A program made the position numbers and the translations under genes. The notes under the pieces were generated by a model that was not told where the DNA came from, did not search any database, and saw only the letters and a list, made by a program, of their open reading frames with translations. From assembly GCA_934655875.1 (NCBI GenBank), contig CAKUHB010000015.1:1-55027 (forward strand): a stretch of 55,027 nucleotides of DNA, read 5' to 3'. Origin of the DNA: an uncultured Oscillospiraceae bacterium (GTDB lineage: Bacteria; Bacillota; Clostridia; Oscillospirales; Oscillospiraceae). Below, piece after piece: positions 40,891-50,081 of the stretch (within the stretch, counting starts at the first letter, position 1; every line of letters begins with the position of its first letter).

Positions 40891-42363
40891 CTACGCGCCG
40901 ACCTCGCTGACGCCCGTATCGGGGAGATACCGAAACTCCGCTGCGCAGAGATTTCCGTCGTAGATCTGGAGGCTGACGGAGCAATCGTCATAAATACTGA
41001 GCTGTGCCTGCAGGTTTTCGGACTGATTCCAGGCAAACCCTTCCCGGTTTGCCGCGAGGTATGCCCTGAACGCGTCCTTCGCTGTCCGGATATCGTCCTC
41101 AAAGGCCGCCCGTTCGTCATCTGTGGTGCATACATCGTAATAGACATATTCATAGGAAGCGCCGGTCCGCGCGTTTTCGACCAGCGCGTCGATCTTCTGC
41201 AGCCAGGCCGTATCCTCCGCCGGTGCGGCGTCATCCTCTGAAGGTGCCTGCGCAGAGGACGCCTCAGCTGCATGCCCGCGGAAGGTATAAACAAACAGAT
41301 ACTTCTGCGTATTCTCCGCCGTCCCGCTGCTCGCCGGGATGGCGACAGTATTTTCGCTCAAAGGCAGCGGGTACTGCTCCTGTATCCCGTCCGGAACAGA
41401 CCGTTCCAGCTTCGCACATTCCCCGCTCCCGCAGTCGATAAACGCAAGCGCCGCATAATGGCCGTCTTCGTCCACAGAAAAATATACGGCGGTCGTCTGG
41501 TCGAGCGCGGTTATATGGAAATAAGCCGTGTCCGGTATTTGAATGCCGGGAACTGCTTTTTCAGCTCCGTCCGGCAGCGTCCGCAGAAAAACCGCGCCGC
41601 CCCGTTCCACACGCAGCGCATAGGTATCGTGGATCAGGAGATACCGCTCGCTGGCAGTGTCTCCGGCCAGAAACGGGAACGGGTCATAGTCCGCCAGCAG
41701 AACCTGCTCCGTTTTTGTCTGAACGTCATATAAATACGTGGTCATCCGGTGCGTCTCCGGCGCTTCCGCGTCGTAGACAAGCGCACGCTCGCCGCGCCAG
41801 CGCACATCCGCCGGATTGACCGGCCCGAGGGCGCAGTCATTCAGCGCGCCGCATGCAGAAAGTTCCGTGCCGTCATACAGATAATAGACCGGCGGTTCCG
41901 CTTCGAATGCCGGTTCATATTTGCAGATCAGAAGATACGTCCCGGACGGATCTGGATAGGTCCGGAACGGCTCAAAGCCCAGATCGTCCGGGCAGTCCAT
42001 CTGTGCGGGGACCTCCGCCTTCGCGGTGCCGAACAACGCCTGCTTCGCATCCCATACGTCAAATTCCGATAACGCAGCATAATAAGACACCGCAATGGGG
42101 CCGTATTGCCGCGAGTTGATAAGTGAAAGGCCTGCGGCGGGTCCCGTATTGCAGCGCAATTCAGACGGCGCGGGCACCTTTTCCGCACCGGCGAACGATT
42201 CTGCCTCTGCCGCCTCTTCCGCGGGCGCGCCAGCCGTGTCCGGCGCTTCAAGACCGCTCTGCACCGGAGCTTCCGGCGCAGCCGTCTCCTGCGCGGGTAG
42301 CTTTGCGCACGCACACAGGATCAGCAATAAAAGGCTTGCTGCAATCCATGCCAGCTTTTTCAT
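40891..42363 (-). CDS. Large lipoprotein of unknown function
   Basis: 490 residues. Signal peptide with lipobox LCAC (Cys19), an Ala/Glu/Pro-rich linker (20-65), then a beta-rich region (about 70-360) with repeated Y-LL-Y/W strands such as PSGTYLLICKYEP and ERYLLIHDTYAL, suggestive of a beta-propeller, a second acidic linker (about 365-395) and a C-terminal alpha/beta domain. No enzyme motif seen. Probably cell-surface. It has its own promoter and is not in an operon. Confidence 0.8.
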   Translation of the reverse strand: MKKLAWIAASLLLLILCACAKLPAQETAAPEAPVQSGLEAPDTAGAPAEEAAEAESFAGAEKVPAPSELRCNTGPAAGLSLINSRQYGPIAVSYYAALSEFDVWDAKQALFGTAKAEVPAQMDCPDDLGFEPFRTYPDPSGTYLLICKYEPAFEAEPPVYYLYDGTELSACGALNDCALGPVNPADVRWRGERALVYDAEAPETHRMTTYLYDVQTKTEQVLLADYDPFPFLAGDTASERYLLIHDTYALRVERGGAVFLRTLPDGAEKAVPGIQIPDTAYFHITALDQTTAVYFSVDEDGHYAALAFIDCGSGECAKLERSVPDGIQEQYPLPLSENTVAIPASSGTAENTQKYLFVYTFRGHAAEASSAQAPSEDDAAPAEDTAWLQKIDALVENARTGASYEYVYYDVCTTDDERAAFEDDIRTAKDAFRAYLAANREGFAWNQSENLQAQLSIYDDCSVSLQIYDGNLCAAEFRYLPDTGVSEVGA

Positions 42364-42408
42364 ATCAGCCCTCCTAAACCCACTTTTGCCGAAATTACTC
42401 TTTTTCCC

Positions 42409-42437
42409 AATATACCATTTTGACCTCTGAAACGCAA
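42409..42437 (-). promoter_or_regulatory. Promoter candidate of the large lipoprotein gene
   Basis: On the minus strand TTGCGT (42432-42437), 17 nt, TATATT (42409-42414), with an extended -10 TGG. Confidence 0.6.
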
Positions 42438-42443
42438 CAACGG

Positions 42444-42486
42444 CGATAAAATAATCGCCTGTCCGGCAAGACCCGGACAGGCGATT
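42444..42486 (-). terminator. Terminator of the SLC13-type transporter gene
   Basis: AATCGCCTGTCCGG and CCGGACAGGCGATT form a 14-bp stem, followed on the minus strand by ATTTTAT. Confidence 0.88.
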
Positions 42487-42492
42487 TTGATT

Positions 42493-43761
42493 TTATGCCC
42501 AGACGAACCAGCAGTAGAGATAGCCGGTCAGAACGGCGAGAAGCGTGAACGGTACGCCGATCTTGAGGAAGTCGGAAGCCTTGACCTCGTAGCCCTCCTT
42601 CTGCAAAATACCGATGGCCGCAATGTTTGCGGATGCGCCGATGGGCGTCAGGTTGCCGCCGAGCGTCGCGCCGACGAGCAGGCCGAAATACAATACATGC
42701 GCGTCGCAGCCCATCATGGCCGCGATGCCCTGCACGACGGGGAGCATCGTGGCAACATACGGGATATTGTCAATGAAGGCCGAGATAATGACGGAGCCCC
42801 AGACGATGATCGAATACATGCCGAACAGGCTCTTGCCGCCGAGCTTTACAAACAGGGCGCTGATGTCCTCGATGACGCCCGTCTCGGTCAGCGTGCCGAT
42901 AACGACGAACAGGCTCATCAGGAGCAGAAGCGTCTCAAAATCGATCTCGCCCAGCGCGTACTTGACGGGGCCGAAGTGCTTTTTCTGAAGAATGGAGCGC
43001 ACAAGGCCGATAAGGAACAGCGTCATGCAGATCAGACCGTTCGTGATGGCGGGTCTGCCCGGGATAAACGAAGCGGCGATCAGCAGCACCACGGTGCCGA
43101 CCAGCAGATATGTCGGGAACAGATCCTCGACCACGGTCGGCGCACCGACCGTGACCTTGCCCTTTTCCTTGCGGAAGATGAACATGATGACCGGGACCGT
43201 CACGAGAGCGCCCAGCTCGACCGCGAAGAAGATGGAGCACTTGCCGTCCATCACGATGAAGTCCAGAAAGTCCATATTGGCATAGCCGCCCAGCATGATG
43301 GACGTCGTATCGCCGACGAGCGTCGCCGCGCCCTGCAGATTCGACGAGACAGCGATGCAGATGAGAAGCGCGACCGGGGACATTTTCAGCTTCTTGGCGA
43401 TCGACAGCGCGACCGGCGCGATCATAAGAACGGTCGCGACGTTATCCACAAATGCGGACACGACGCCCGCGAACACCGACAGCGCCACCGCCACCCACAT
43501 GACGTTCGGCGTCTTCTGCAAAAGAAGATCCGCCATGCGCTCCGGCATTTTGGACTCGATGAACAGCGCCACCGTCCCCATCGTGCCGGCCAGCATCAGA
43601 AGGACGTTCCAGTCCACCGCCGTAAAGACGGTCGAGAGCGGCATCGCACCGGAGACAACGAAAATGACCGCGGAGATCAGCGCGACATACGGCCGCTTTT
43701 TCGGCAGCGCGATCATGAGGATATAGGTGACGGCAAATAAAATGATGGTAAACAGCTTCAT
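42493..43761 (-). CDS. SLC13/ArsB-NhaD superfamily transporter
   Basis: 422 residues, about eleven transmembrane helices in two homologous halves. The half-repeat signatures are SAFVDNVATVLMIAPVA and, in the second half, SAFIDNIPYVATMLPVV, with the matching SSNLQGAATLVGD and GGNLTPIGASANI hairpins. This is the ion-transporter layout shared by ArsB, NhaD and dicarboxylate carriers; substrate (anion, arsenite or Na+/H+) cannot be called. ATG 43761 has AAGGAG eight bases upstream; the long upstream frame is noise. Confidence 0.9.
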   Translation of the reverse strand: MKLFTIILFAVTYILMIALPKKRPYVALISAVIFVVSGAMPLSTVFTAVDWNVLLMLAGTMGTVALFIESKMPERMADLLLQKTPNVMWVAVALSVFAGVVSAFVDNVATVLMIAPVALSIAKKLKMSPVALLICIAVSSNLQGAATLVGDTTSIMLGGYANMDFLDFIVMDGKCSIFFAVELGALVTVPVIMFIFRKEKGKVTVGAPTVVEDLFPTYLLVGTVVLLIAASFIPGRPAITNGLICMTLFLIGLVRSILQKKHFGPVKYALGEIDFETLLLLMSLFVVIGTLTETGVIEDISALFVKLGGKSLFGMYSIIVWGSVIISAFIDNIPYVATMLPVVQGIAAMMGCDAHVLYFGLLVGATLGGNLTPIGASANIAAIGILQKEGYEVKASDFLKIGVPFTLLAVLTGYLYCWFVWA

Positions 43762-43795
43762 GGACAGGGCTCCTTCTATCATGTAACAAGGTAGT

Positions 43796-43823
43796 ATTAT
43801 ACCGGTTTTTACCGCATTTGCAA
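43796..43823 (-). promoter_or_regulatory. Promoter of the SLC13-type transporter gene
   Basis: On the minus strand TTGCAA (43818-43823), 16 nt, TATAAT (43796-43801), about 35 bases before the ATG. Confidence 0.75.
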
Positions 43824-43842
43824 GCGGTATCCGCCCGCCGGA

Positions 43843-43876
43843 GAAAAAAACACAGCCGCCCGCTTCCGGGCGGCTC
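43843..43876 (-). terminator. Terminator upstream of the transporter promoter
   Basis: AGCCGCCCG (43854-43862) and CGGGCGGCT (43867-43875) pair; on the minus strand GTGTTTTTTTC follows. It ends the operon of the unknown, HD and small membrane protein genes. Confidence 0.85.
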
Positions 43877-43900
43877 AAATTGCTGAAAAACCTCGTAGAG

Positions 43901-44072
43901 TTTGCGCCCGCAGGCGCAAAATAATGTGGATCATTTTTCCCGGGAGCCCCCGCTCTCGGGAAAAATACTTTACGCCGCCAAACGTGAATTTTGTGCGCCA
44001 AAGGCGCACAAAACTTTGCGATGCAGGCGGCGCAAGCCTTTTTGCCCCAAAAGCCGCAGCTTTTGGGGCAGC
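43901..44072. repeat. Run of four further hairpins in the intergenic region
   Basis: After the terminator come TTTGCGCC/GGCGCAAA (43901-43920), a long ATTTTTCCCGGGAG/CTCTCGGGAAAAAT arm (about 43933-43966), TTTTGTGCGCC/GGCGCACAAAA (about 43988-44014) and GCCCCAAAAGC/GCTTTTGGGGC (about 44043-44072). The hairpins differ in sequence, and none encodes protein. This accounts for the 43762-44076 gap. Confidence 0.65.
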
Positions 44073-44076
44073 TGCT

Positions 44077-44373
44077 TTAGTCCGCGCAGAATGTGATCTT
44101 TCCGCTGGAGATCACCGTGATAATATCCGCGATCGTGCATACAAGCGTCACGACCCGGGAGACCGTCGCAAGGACGGACGGCAGCTCCACAAAAGACAGA
44201 ATCGACAGCACATACGCCGCCGCCATGATCCAGCCGACGACGCGCGCGCCGGTCGTCTTGCCCGCCGCGCGGTACAGGCCGCCCACCAGGCCATCCACAA
44301 AGATCACCAGGATCAGCAGCAGCCACTTCGGCAGCTGGTCGATCCCGTTTCTCAGCTTTTCCAAGGTTTCCAT
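44077..44373 (-). CDS. Small membrane protein of unknown function
   Basis: 98 residues with two or three hydrophobic helices (about 17-38, 42-62 and 70-90) and a short amphipathic N-terminus. No family recognised. It follows the HD-domain gene by 84 bases on the same strand and is probably in its operon. Confidence 0.7.
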   Translation of the reverse strand: METLEKLRNGIDQLPKWLLLILVIFVDGLVGGLYRAAGKTTGARVVGWIMAAAYVLSILSFVELPSVLATVSRVVTLVCTIADIITVISSGKITFCAD

Positions 44374-44456
44374 ATCTATTGCACTCCTTTTTGTCTGTGC
44401 GTTTTTTTATTTTGACGCACGCAGACGGCGCCGGTTCCCGGTTTTGGGAAATTTTT

Positions 44457-45113
44457 TTACGCCATGCGCTGCCCGTTGATGACGAGGGCAAAGTGGAGCC
44501 CCAGCTTTTCCGCCGCGCGGCGGCACAGGAGCATGCGGTCCATGAAAATTTCAAAATACTCGATGACCGCGCAGATCTCGGTGTCAATTACGAGCGTCAG
44601 ACAGATCTCGCCCTCCGTCAGTGTGACCTCGTGCTTTTTGACGGAGAAATTCACCCGGTCATGGATATCGAACGCGGCGCGCGCCTTTTCCCGCACACGG
44701 TTGGCGCGCACGTCCATTTTATCGGCCAGAATGAGAGCCGCCGCCACGGGGTTGACCGGGAAGGCCGTCTTTTCGTCGTGGTTGCCGATGGCGGTGATGA
44801 TGGTCGCCGTCTCGTCGGGGCTGGCGCCCATTTTATCGAGGATACGGAAGGCCATGACCGCGCCGGACTGGGCGTGGTCGATGCGGTTGATGACGTTTCC
44901 GATATCGTGCAGCCAGCCCGCGATGGCCGCCAGCTCGCACGTGCGGTCGTCATAGCCCAGCGTCTTCAAAATCGCGCTCGCCTGCGCCGAGACCAGCCCC
45001 ACGTGGGCAAAGCTGTGCTCCGTAAAGCCCAGCGCCGACAGCGATTCATCCGCCTTGCGGATATAGCTTGTGATCTCCTCGCTCTTTTTGACCTGCTCCA
45101 GCGTAATTGCCAT
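44457..45113 (-). CDS. HD-domain phosphohydrolase
   Basis: 218 residues. HD motif residues: His37 in HSFAHV, His69-Asp70 in GWLHDIGN, His80 in RIDHAQSG, and NHDE further on, all expected to bind divalent metals. The last 70 residues are a beta-rich extension. HD proteins hydrolyse nucleotides or cyclic dinucleotides; substrate unknown. The gene starts 18 bases after the end of an unknown-function gene, likely one operon. Confidence 0.85.
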   Translation of the reverse strand: MAITLEQVKKSEEITSYIRKADESLSALGFTEHSFAHVGLVSAQASAILKTLGYDDRTCELAAIAGWLHDIGNVINRIDHAQSGAVMAFRILDKMGASPDETATIITAIGNHDEKTAFPVNPVAAALILADKMDVRANRVREKARAAFDIHDRVNFSVKKHEVTLTEGEICLTLVIDTEICAVIEYFEIFMDRMLLCRRAAEKLGLHFALVINGQRMA

Positions 45114-45130
45114 TTTTCATTCCTCTTTAC

Positions 45131-45727
45131 TTATAAATTTGCAAGGGTTGTTCCGTTCAGCCAGCGCAGGAGCTCCTCCGGCGTGGCCGGTTTGCCGACC
45201 GTGAGAAATTCCGTCCGGCCCGGGATCATCTGCGTGTCGTCGTCACTTTCGGCCCAGGTGACACGCTGGAGCACGCGCGTATGGCTCGCGCGCAGATCCT
45301 GCTCCTCTGCCGGCACCTGCCGGTGCTGGATGAGGATGGTCACGCCGTAATTATCCGACGTCCAGCGGCCGAAATTCGTCGTCGGCTTGCGCCATTTCCA
45401 GCGGCAGCGCGCGCCGCCGTCCTCTTTCCGGATGAGCTTCAGATAGCCCTCCTCCACGTCCTGCACGCAGCGCATCAGCCAGACGACGTGATAGCCCGCC
45501 TTCTGCAAAAACTCGCACACGTCAAAAAAGTGCGACTTCATGAGAAGCCCGTCCTGCAGCATGACGACGAACTGGTTGCACTGGATATAGGCGATCATCG
45601 TCCGGCCGCCGACCGTGACCGGCACATTGCGGCACTGCTCCGGCACGAGCGACTGCCACCGCTCCCGCCAGCGCTCGGTATCCTCTGCTCTCTGCCTGCG
45701 CTTCTGTTTTAAAACCTCAAACAGCAT
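45131..45727 (-). CDS. Protein of unknown function
   Basis: 198 residues, basic N-terminus (KQKRRQRAEDTERWRERW), then an alpha/beta region with several tryptophans (RCRWKWRKPTTNFGRW) and a C-terminal TPEELLRWLNG helix. I recognise no family; no signal peptide or membrane helix. First gene of a probable operon with the HD protein and a small membrane protein, and divergent from the LuxR-type regulator, which may therefore control it. Confidence 0.7.
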   Translation of the reverse strand: MLFEVLKQKRRQRAEDTERWRERWQSLVPEQCRNVPVTVGGRTMIAYIQCNQFVVMLQDGLLMKSHFFDVCEFLQKAGYHVVWLMRCVQDVEEGYLKLIRKEDGGARCRWKWRKPTTNFGRWTSDNYGVTILIQHRQVPAEEQDLRASHTRVLQRVTWAESDDDTQMIPGRTEFLTVGKPATPEELLRWLNGTTLANL

Positions 45728-45767
45728 GTGCCGCTCCTTCCCGTCCTGTACAGCTTCTTCCTGTTCG

Positions 45768-45797
45768 ATTCTAACCGGAGCGGGACTGCCTTGTCAA
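45768..45797 (-). promoter_or_regulatory. Promoter of the unknown-HD-membrane protein operon
   Basis: On the minus strand TTGACA (45792-45797), 18 nt, TAGAAT (45768-45773). It lies back to back with the promoter at 45824. Confidence 0.7.
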
Positions 45798-45823
45798 GTT
45801 TTATCGGCAGCCAGCCGCATCGG

Positions 45824-45852
45824 TTGACGGATTCCTCCGGAACCGTTAAAAT
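45824..45852 (+). promoter_or_regulatory. Promoter of the MalT-like regulator gene
   Basis: TTGACG (45824-45829), exactly 17 nt, TAAAAT (45847-45852). Divergent from the preceding promoter, with about 27 bases between the two -35 elements. Confidence 0.75.
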
Positions 45853-45889
45853 ATAGAAAATGACACCTTCCGCAACAGGAGGCCCCGGT

Positions 45890-48382
45890 ATGAGCCAGTA
45901 TCCGCATCTCAACAGCACCTATATCTCCCCGCGCCTGCAATCGGCGCTCGGCCAGATCGGCTCGCACGCCATCACGACGATCATTGCGCCCATGGGCTAC
46001 GGCAAATCGACCGCCGTCAAATGGTGGCAGCAGCACGAAGCGCGGCAGATCCCCGACGCCTGCATCCTGCGCCAGCTCGTCGCCACGGACAGTAAAGCCG
46101 ATTTCTGGGACGGCTTCTGCCGCACGCTGCGGCGCTGGCCGATGCTTGCCGCGCAGCTGCGCGCGCTGGGCTATCCGGAAGGGCCGCATGCGCGGTTTCT
46201 GCTGTGCGAGCTGTTACAGGACGCGCTGGCCGCCTTTGACAGCCCGGTCTACTTCATTCTCGACGATGTATACCTGCTGCAAAGCGGCGATCTGCCCGCC
46301 GTTCTGTCGTTTCTGGCCGAGCGGCTGCCGCCGTGCGTGCATATGATCCTTGTGTCGCGGAACCATATCTTCTCCGAATCCGCCCGGCTGCGGCTGGGAA
46401 GCGGTCTTCTGGAGATCGTGGCGGACGATCTGCGGCTGACGCAGCCGGAGCTGGAGCTGTACGCCGCCCGCTGCGGGCTTCCTCTGCCGCAGGCGCAGGC
46501 GCGGACGCTCTGCGCGGTGAGCGAGGGCTGGGTCGCCATGATCTACCTGTGCTTCCGCGCCTACGCGCAGACGCACGAGTGGCGGTTCGACACGCACAAC
46601 ATCTACGCGCTTATTGAGCAGGTCATGTTCGACCCGCTCGACGAGCGCCGCAGACGCTTTCTTTTATATAACTGCGTCACCGAGGAATTTACGCGCGCGC
46701 AGGCCGCTTTTGTCTGGCAGGAGGCAGACGCGGACGTGCTGCTGCACGATCTGACGCACAACAACGCCTTTATCGTCTCCGGCGCGGGCGGCGTCTACCG
46801 CTACCACCACATGCTGCGGCAGCTGCTGCGCCGGAAATTCGAGCTGCTGGAGCCCGGCCTTCAAAGCCGGGTGCTTGCCCGGGTCGGGCTGTGGTTCTTG
46901 CAGGCGAAGGATTATCTGCCTGCGGCAGAGTTTTTCCGCCGCGCGGGCGACTGGCCGGGCGTTCTGCGCGCCGCGGCGCTCGACTGCGGAAAATCGCTCG
47001 GCGGCGAGCACCGGCAGATGCTCCTCGACTGGTGCCGAAGCTGCCCGCCGGAGATTTTGCAGCAGAATCCGGACGCCGTCTGCGTGCTGATGCGCAAGCT
47101 GTTTTCCTTCGGCCAAATCCCCGAGATGCTGCGGCTGCGGGGTCTGCTTCTGGAGGGACTTCAGGCTCCCGCGGCCTATACGCCGCAGCAGCGGGACAAT
47201 TATCTCGGCGAATGCGATCTTGTGATGAGCTTTCTGGCCTACAATGATATCGGCGCTATGAGTGCCCTGCACCGCAGCGCCAGCGCGCGCATGACGCGCA
47301 CGACGCGCTGCATCGATCTTGACGGCACGTGGACGTTCGGCTCGCCGTCGATCCTCATGATGTTCCACCGCACCGCCGGCGGCGCGGACGCGGAAAACGC
47401 GCAGATGCACGCGTGCATGCCCTATTATTACCGGATCACGGATGGCCACGGCAGCGGCGCGGAATACAGCATGCAGGCCGAGACGGAGCTTCTGCGCGGC
47501 CAGTTGACCGACGCGGAGATCAGCTGCCATCTGGCCGCCGACGCCGCCGCGGCCCGCGGACAGTACAGCATTCTCCTGACCGTCGAATTTGTGCGCATGC
47601 GCATGGCGCTTCTGCGCGCGGATCAGGCCGCCGCGGAGGACATGCTCTGCGCGCTTCGCAGGACGCTGAAGCAGCAGCGGCAGTTCATCGTCCTGCGCTC
47701 TCTGGAGCTGTGTCAGGCGTGGCTGGACGCGCAGTCCGGCTGCGGCGACCCGTCTGGCCGCTGGTTCATGACGCCGGAAGCCGACGCGTCGTTCCTCGGC
47801 CCGATGCTCCCCATGCTGCGCACGGTGCAGAACGAGGTCCTGCTCGCGTCCGGGGCGTGGACGAAGCTCCTTTCCCGCGCTGATCGGTGCGCCGCGATCA
47901 ATGCGCAGCTGCACGCTTTGCTGGCCGATAGTTACCTCCATATCCACCTTGCCTGCGCCAACGCGCGGCTCGGCCGGACGGAGGACGCCCGGCAGGAGCT
48001 GGACACGGCCCTCGCGCTCGCGCTGCCGGATGCATTCTATCTGCCGTTTGCCGAGCACGCGGACGACCTCGGTGCGCTGCTCCCGGAAGCGCTGCAAGCG
48101 CGCGGCGAAAACGCCGCCGCAGACGCGATCGCGCGCCTGCGCGCACGCAAAGCCGCCGCTCCCGCGCCGCAGGACTACGGTCTGACGAGCCGCGAGCTGG
48201 AGATCGCACGGCTCGCTGCCGCGCGCAGGACGAACACCGAGATCGCCCAGACGCTCCATCTATCGGAATCCACGGTCAAAAACCATCTCAAGCGGATCTT
48301 CGATAAATTGGGGCTTGACGGCGGCGCGCGGGGCAAGCGCGTGCTGCTTGCCTCCCTCCTTCCGCCCAAAGATAGCCCCTGA
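45890..48382 (+). CDS. MalT-like LuxR-family transcriptional regulator
   Basis: 830 residues. The N-terminal STAND-type NTPase has Walker A APMGYGKST (33-41) and a Walker B-like FILDDVYLL; the middle is helical, TPR-like (about 330-740), and the C-terminus is a LuxR helix-turn-helix (LTSRELEIARLAAARRTNTEIA..., about 762-815). MalT-type regulators bind a ligand plus ATP and oligomerise at promoters. ATG 45890 has AGGAGG upstream. Target unknown; the adjacent divergent operon and the downstream lipoprotein are candidates. Confidence 0.9.
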   Translation: MSQYPHLNSTYISPRLQSALGQIGSHAITTIIAPMGYGKSTAVKWWQQHEARQIPDACILRQLVATDSKADFWDGFCRTLRRWPMLAAQLRALGYPEGPHARFLLCELLQDALAAFDSPVYFILDDVYLLQSGDLPAVLSFLAERLPPCVHMILVSRNHIFSESARLRLGSGLLEIVADDLRLTQPELELYAARCGLPLPQAQARTLCAVSEGWVAMIYLCFRAYAQTHEWRFDTHNIYALIEQVMFDPLDERRRRFLLYNCVTEEFTRAQAAFVWQEADADVLLHDLTHNNAFIVSGAGGVYRYHHMLRQLLRRKFELLEPGLQSRVLARVGLWFLQAKDYLPAAEFFRRAGDWPGVLRAAALDCGKSLGGEHRQMLLDWCRSCPPEILQQNPDAVCVLMRKLFSFGQIPEMLRLRGLLLEGLQAPAAYTPQQRDNYLGECDLVMSFLAYNDIGAMSALHRSASARMTRTTRCIDLDGTWTFGSPSILMMFHRTAGGADAENAQMHACMPYYYRITDGHGSGAEYSMQAETELLRGQLTDAEISCHLAADAAAARGQYSILLTVEFVRMRMALLRADQAAAEDMLCALRRTLKQQRQFIVLRSLELCQAWLDAQSGCGDPSGRWFMTPEADASFLGPMLPMLRTVQNEVLLASGAWTKLLSRADRCAAINAQLHALLADSYLHIHLACANARLGRTEDARQELDTALALALPDAFYLPFAEHADDLGALLPEALQARGENAAADAIARLRARKAAAPAPQDYGLTSRELEIARLAAARRTNTEIAQTLHLSESTVKNHLKRIFDKLGLDGGARGKRVLLASLLPPKDSP

Positions 48383-48403
48383 GGGGCCTATACAACCCAC
48401 CTG

Positions 48404-48448
48404 CTCCACGGTAAACTGGTATCAGACCATTTATCGTGGAGTTTTTTT
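48404..48448 (+). terminator. Terminator of the MalT-like regulator gene
   Basis: CTCCACG/CGTGGAG, TAAA/TTTA and TGGT/ACCA stack in one long imperfect stem, followed by TTTTTTT. The next gene's GGGAGGA lies 16 bases later. Confidence 0.88.
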
Positions 48449-48473
48449 CGCAACTTGAATTGGGAGGATCATC

Positions 48474-50051
48474 ATGAAAAAAACCAGAAACCTGCTTCTT
48501 GTGCTGCTGGCTGCCGTGCTGTGCCTGCTGCTTCTGACCGGCTGCGGGGAAAAGGACGTGACCGTGTCCGTAACGCTTGCCAACCACAGCGGACGCGAGA
48601 TCTCGTCCATCAGCATCACCCCCTCGACCAGCTCCGACTGGGACACCGAATTTGTCGACGGCACGTTCTCCGACGGCGACACGATCAGTGCCAATCTCGG
48701 CACCTACAAGGAATCCGAGGTGCCCGATACCTATAATATCCTTGTCTACAACGACGAAAACTATATCCTGTACGATACCAGCGTCGACGAGCTGGACTTC
48801 GCAATCCAGGACGGCGACACGATCGTCTTCCTGCCGCCCGAGGGCGACGTGCCCATCGAAATCACCCACGACTATGACCCCTCTGCCTACGAAATGGCCG
48901 TCGAACCGACCGGCTACACCGAGGAGGAGCTGAGCGGCGGCGATCTGAGCGGCTATACCGGCTGCTGGAAGCTGGAGGGCGAGCCGTTCTATTTCGTGAT
49001 CAACGAGGATTACGAGTGGATCGCCATTAACCTGTACGCCGAGCAGGTCGGCCCCGGCTACGTTGTGGACGAGGGCGAGAACATCACGCTCTGCATGGAG
49101 GACGGCACGGAGCTCGTCTCCCTCTGGCAGACGGCCTACGGCGACCTAAGCGACGCGAACGGCAACACGCTCACCCCCATGGACTATATCATGCTCCTGC
49201 CGACGCCGGAGGACGATCTCAACCAGACCGCCAGCTTCCCTGGCGGCTTCACGAACGTCACGATTGACTATCCCATCCAGATGGAAGCGCACGAGCAGCC
49301 GAACGTCTCGAACGCCCTGAGTTTCAACGCCGTCATGGAGGACGGCACGGATGATTATTACTCCAACATCATGATCGCCTTCCAGCCCATCGAGGGCTTT
49401 GACCCCTACATGGAAAAGGGCGCGGCCACGGCGAAGACCTACATGATGAAGATGCTCGAGGATTTCATGAAGAGCATGTACGGCAGCTACCTCATCAAGT
49501 CCTTCGGCTCGGACTTCAGGGACAACGGCGATTATTACAGCGTGACCGGCTATATGTGGCTGGACGGAGACGTTTTCTCCGGCGATCTGACCCAGCCGGT
49601 GCGCGGCTGCATGGAGGTCCGGTACTATGGCCCGACGGGCTATGCCCTTGTCGCAACGACCATCGCGCTCGAAGGCCGCATCCGCAACTACTTTGATATC
49701 TGCAACAACATGCTCACGACGCTCTCCTACACCGCCGGCTGGAGCACCGCGCCCAAGCCCGTGCCCGCACAGCCCGCGTATTCCGGCGATTCCGGCGACT
49801 ATGGCACACCGTATTACTGGTACGACGAGGACGGCGACATCTGGTACTGGAACGGCTATGAGAACGAGTTCATCGGCTACGGCGACGACGGCTATATCGA
49901 CGATGACAGCGGCGAATACATGGAGTCCAACGACGCCGGATGGGACTATGACGATGAATACTATGACGACTATGACCCGTGGTCCGATCCCGGCGACGGC
50001 TGGGGCGATTATTCCGGCGACGAAGATGGCTGGGGCGATTACTTTGGCTGA
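48474..50051 (+). CDS. Large acidic lipoprotein with Tyr/Asp/Gly-rich tail
   Basis: 525 residues. Lipobox LTGC (Cys24). Residues about 28-140 form a beta-rich domain with VTVSVTLANHSGREISSI; then a TGCWKLEGEPFYFVIN domain (about 158-245) similar to modules seen in other gut Firmicute lipoproteins, a larger alpha/beta domain (260-430), and from about 430 a tail dominated by Tyr, Asp, Gly and Trp with repeats of the type GWGDYSGD and GDGWGDY. Function unknown. Stands after the MalT-like gene's terminator and so is probably separately transcribed. Confidence 0.8.
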   Translation: MKKTRNLLLVLLAAVLCLLLLTGCGEKDVTVSVTLANHSGREISSISITPSTSSDWDTEFVDGTFSDGDTISANLGTYKESEVPDTYNILVYNDENYILYDTSVDELDFAIQDGDTIVFLPPEGDVPIEITHDYDPSAYEMAVEPTGYTEEELSGGDLSGYTGCWKLEGEPFYFVINEDYEWIAINLYAEQVGPGYVVDEGENITLCMEDGTELVSLWQTAYGDLSDANGNTLTPMDYIMLLPTPEDDLNQTASFPGGFTNVTIDYPIQMEAHEQPNVSNALSFNAVMEDGTDDYYSNIMIAFQPIEGFDPYMEKGAATAKTYMMKMLEDFMKSMYGSYLIKSFGSDFRDNGDYYSVTGYMWLDGDVFSGDLTQPVRGCMEVRYYGPTGYALVATTIALEGRIRNYFDICNNMLTTLSYTAGWSTAPKPVPAQPAYSGDSGDYGTPYYWYDEDGDIWYWNGYENEFIGYGDDGYIDDDSGEYMESNDAGWDYDDEYYDDYDPWSDPGDGWGDYSGDEDGWGDYFG

Positions 50052-50081
50052 CCGGCCCAACGGAAACCCGGAGGTGCAGCT

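Noticed and set aside
40379..40963. Single 194-residue protein in this frame
   Set aside because: It joins a MazG-like fragment, the repeat and antisense lipoprotein sequence; treated as pseudogene plus repeat.
43843..44072. Hairpin run as a CRISPR array
   Set aside because: The stems differ in sequence and length, and no regular repeat-spacer period or cas gene is present.
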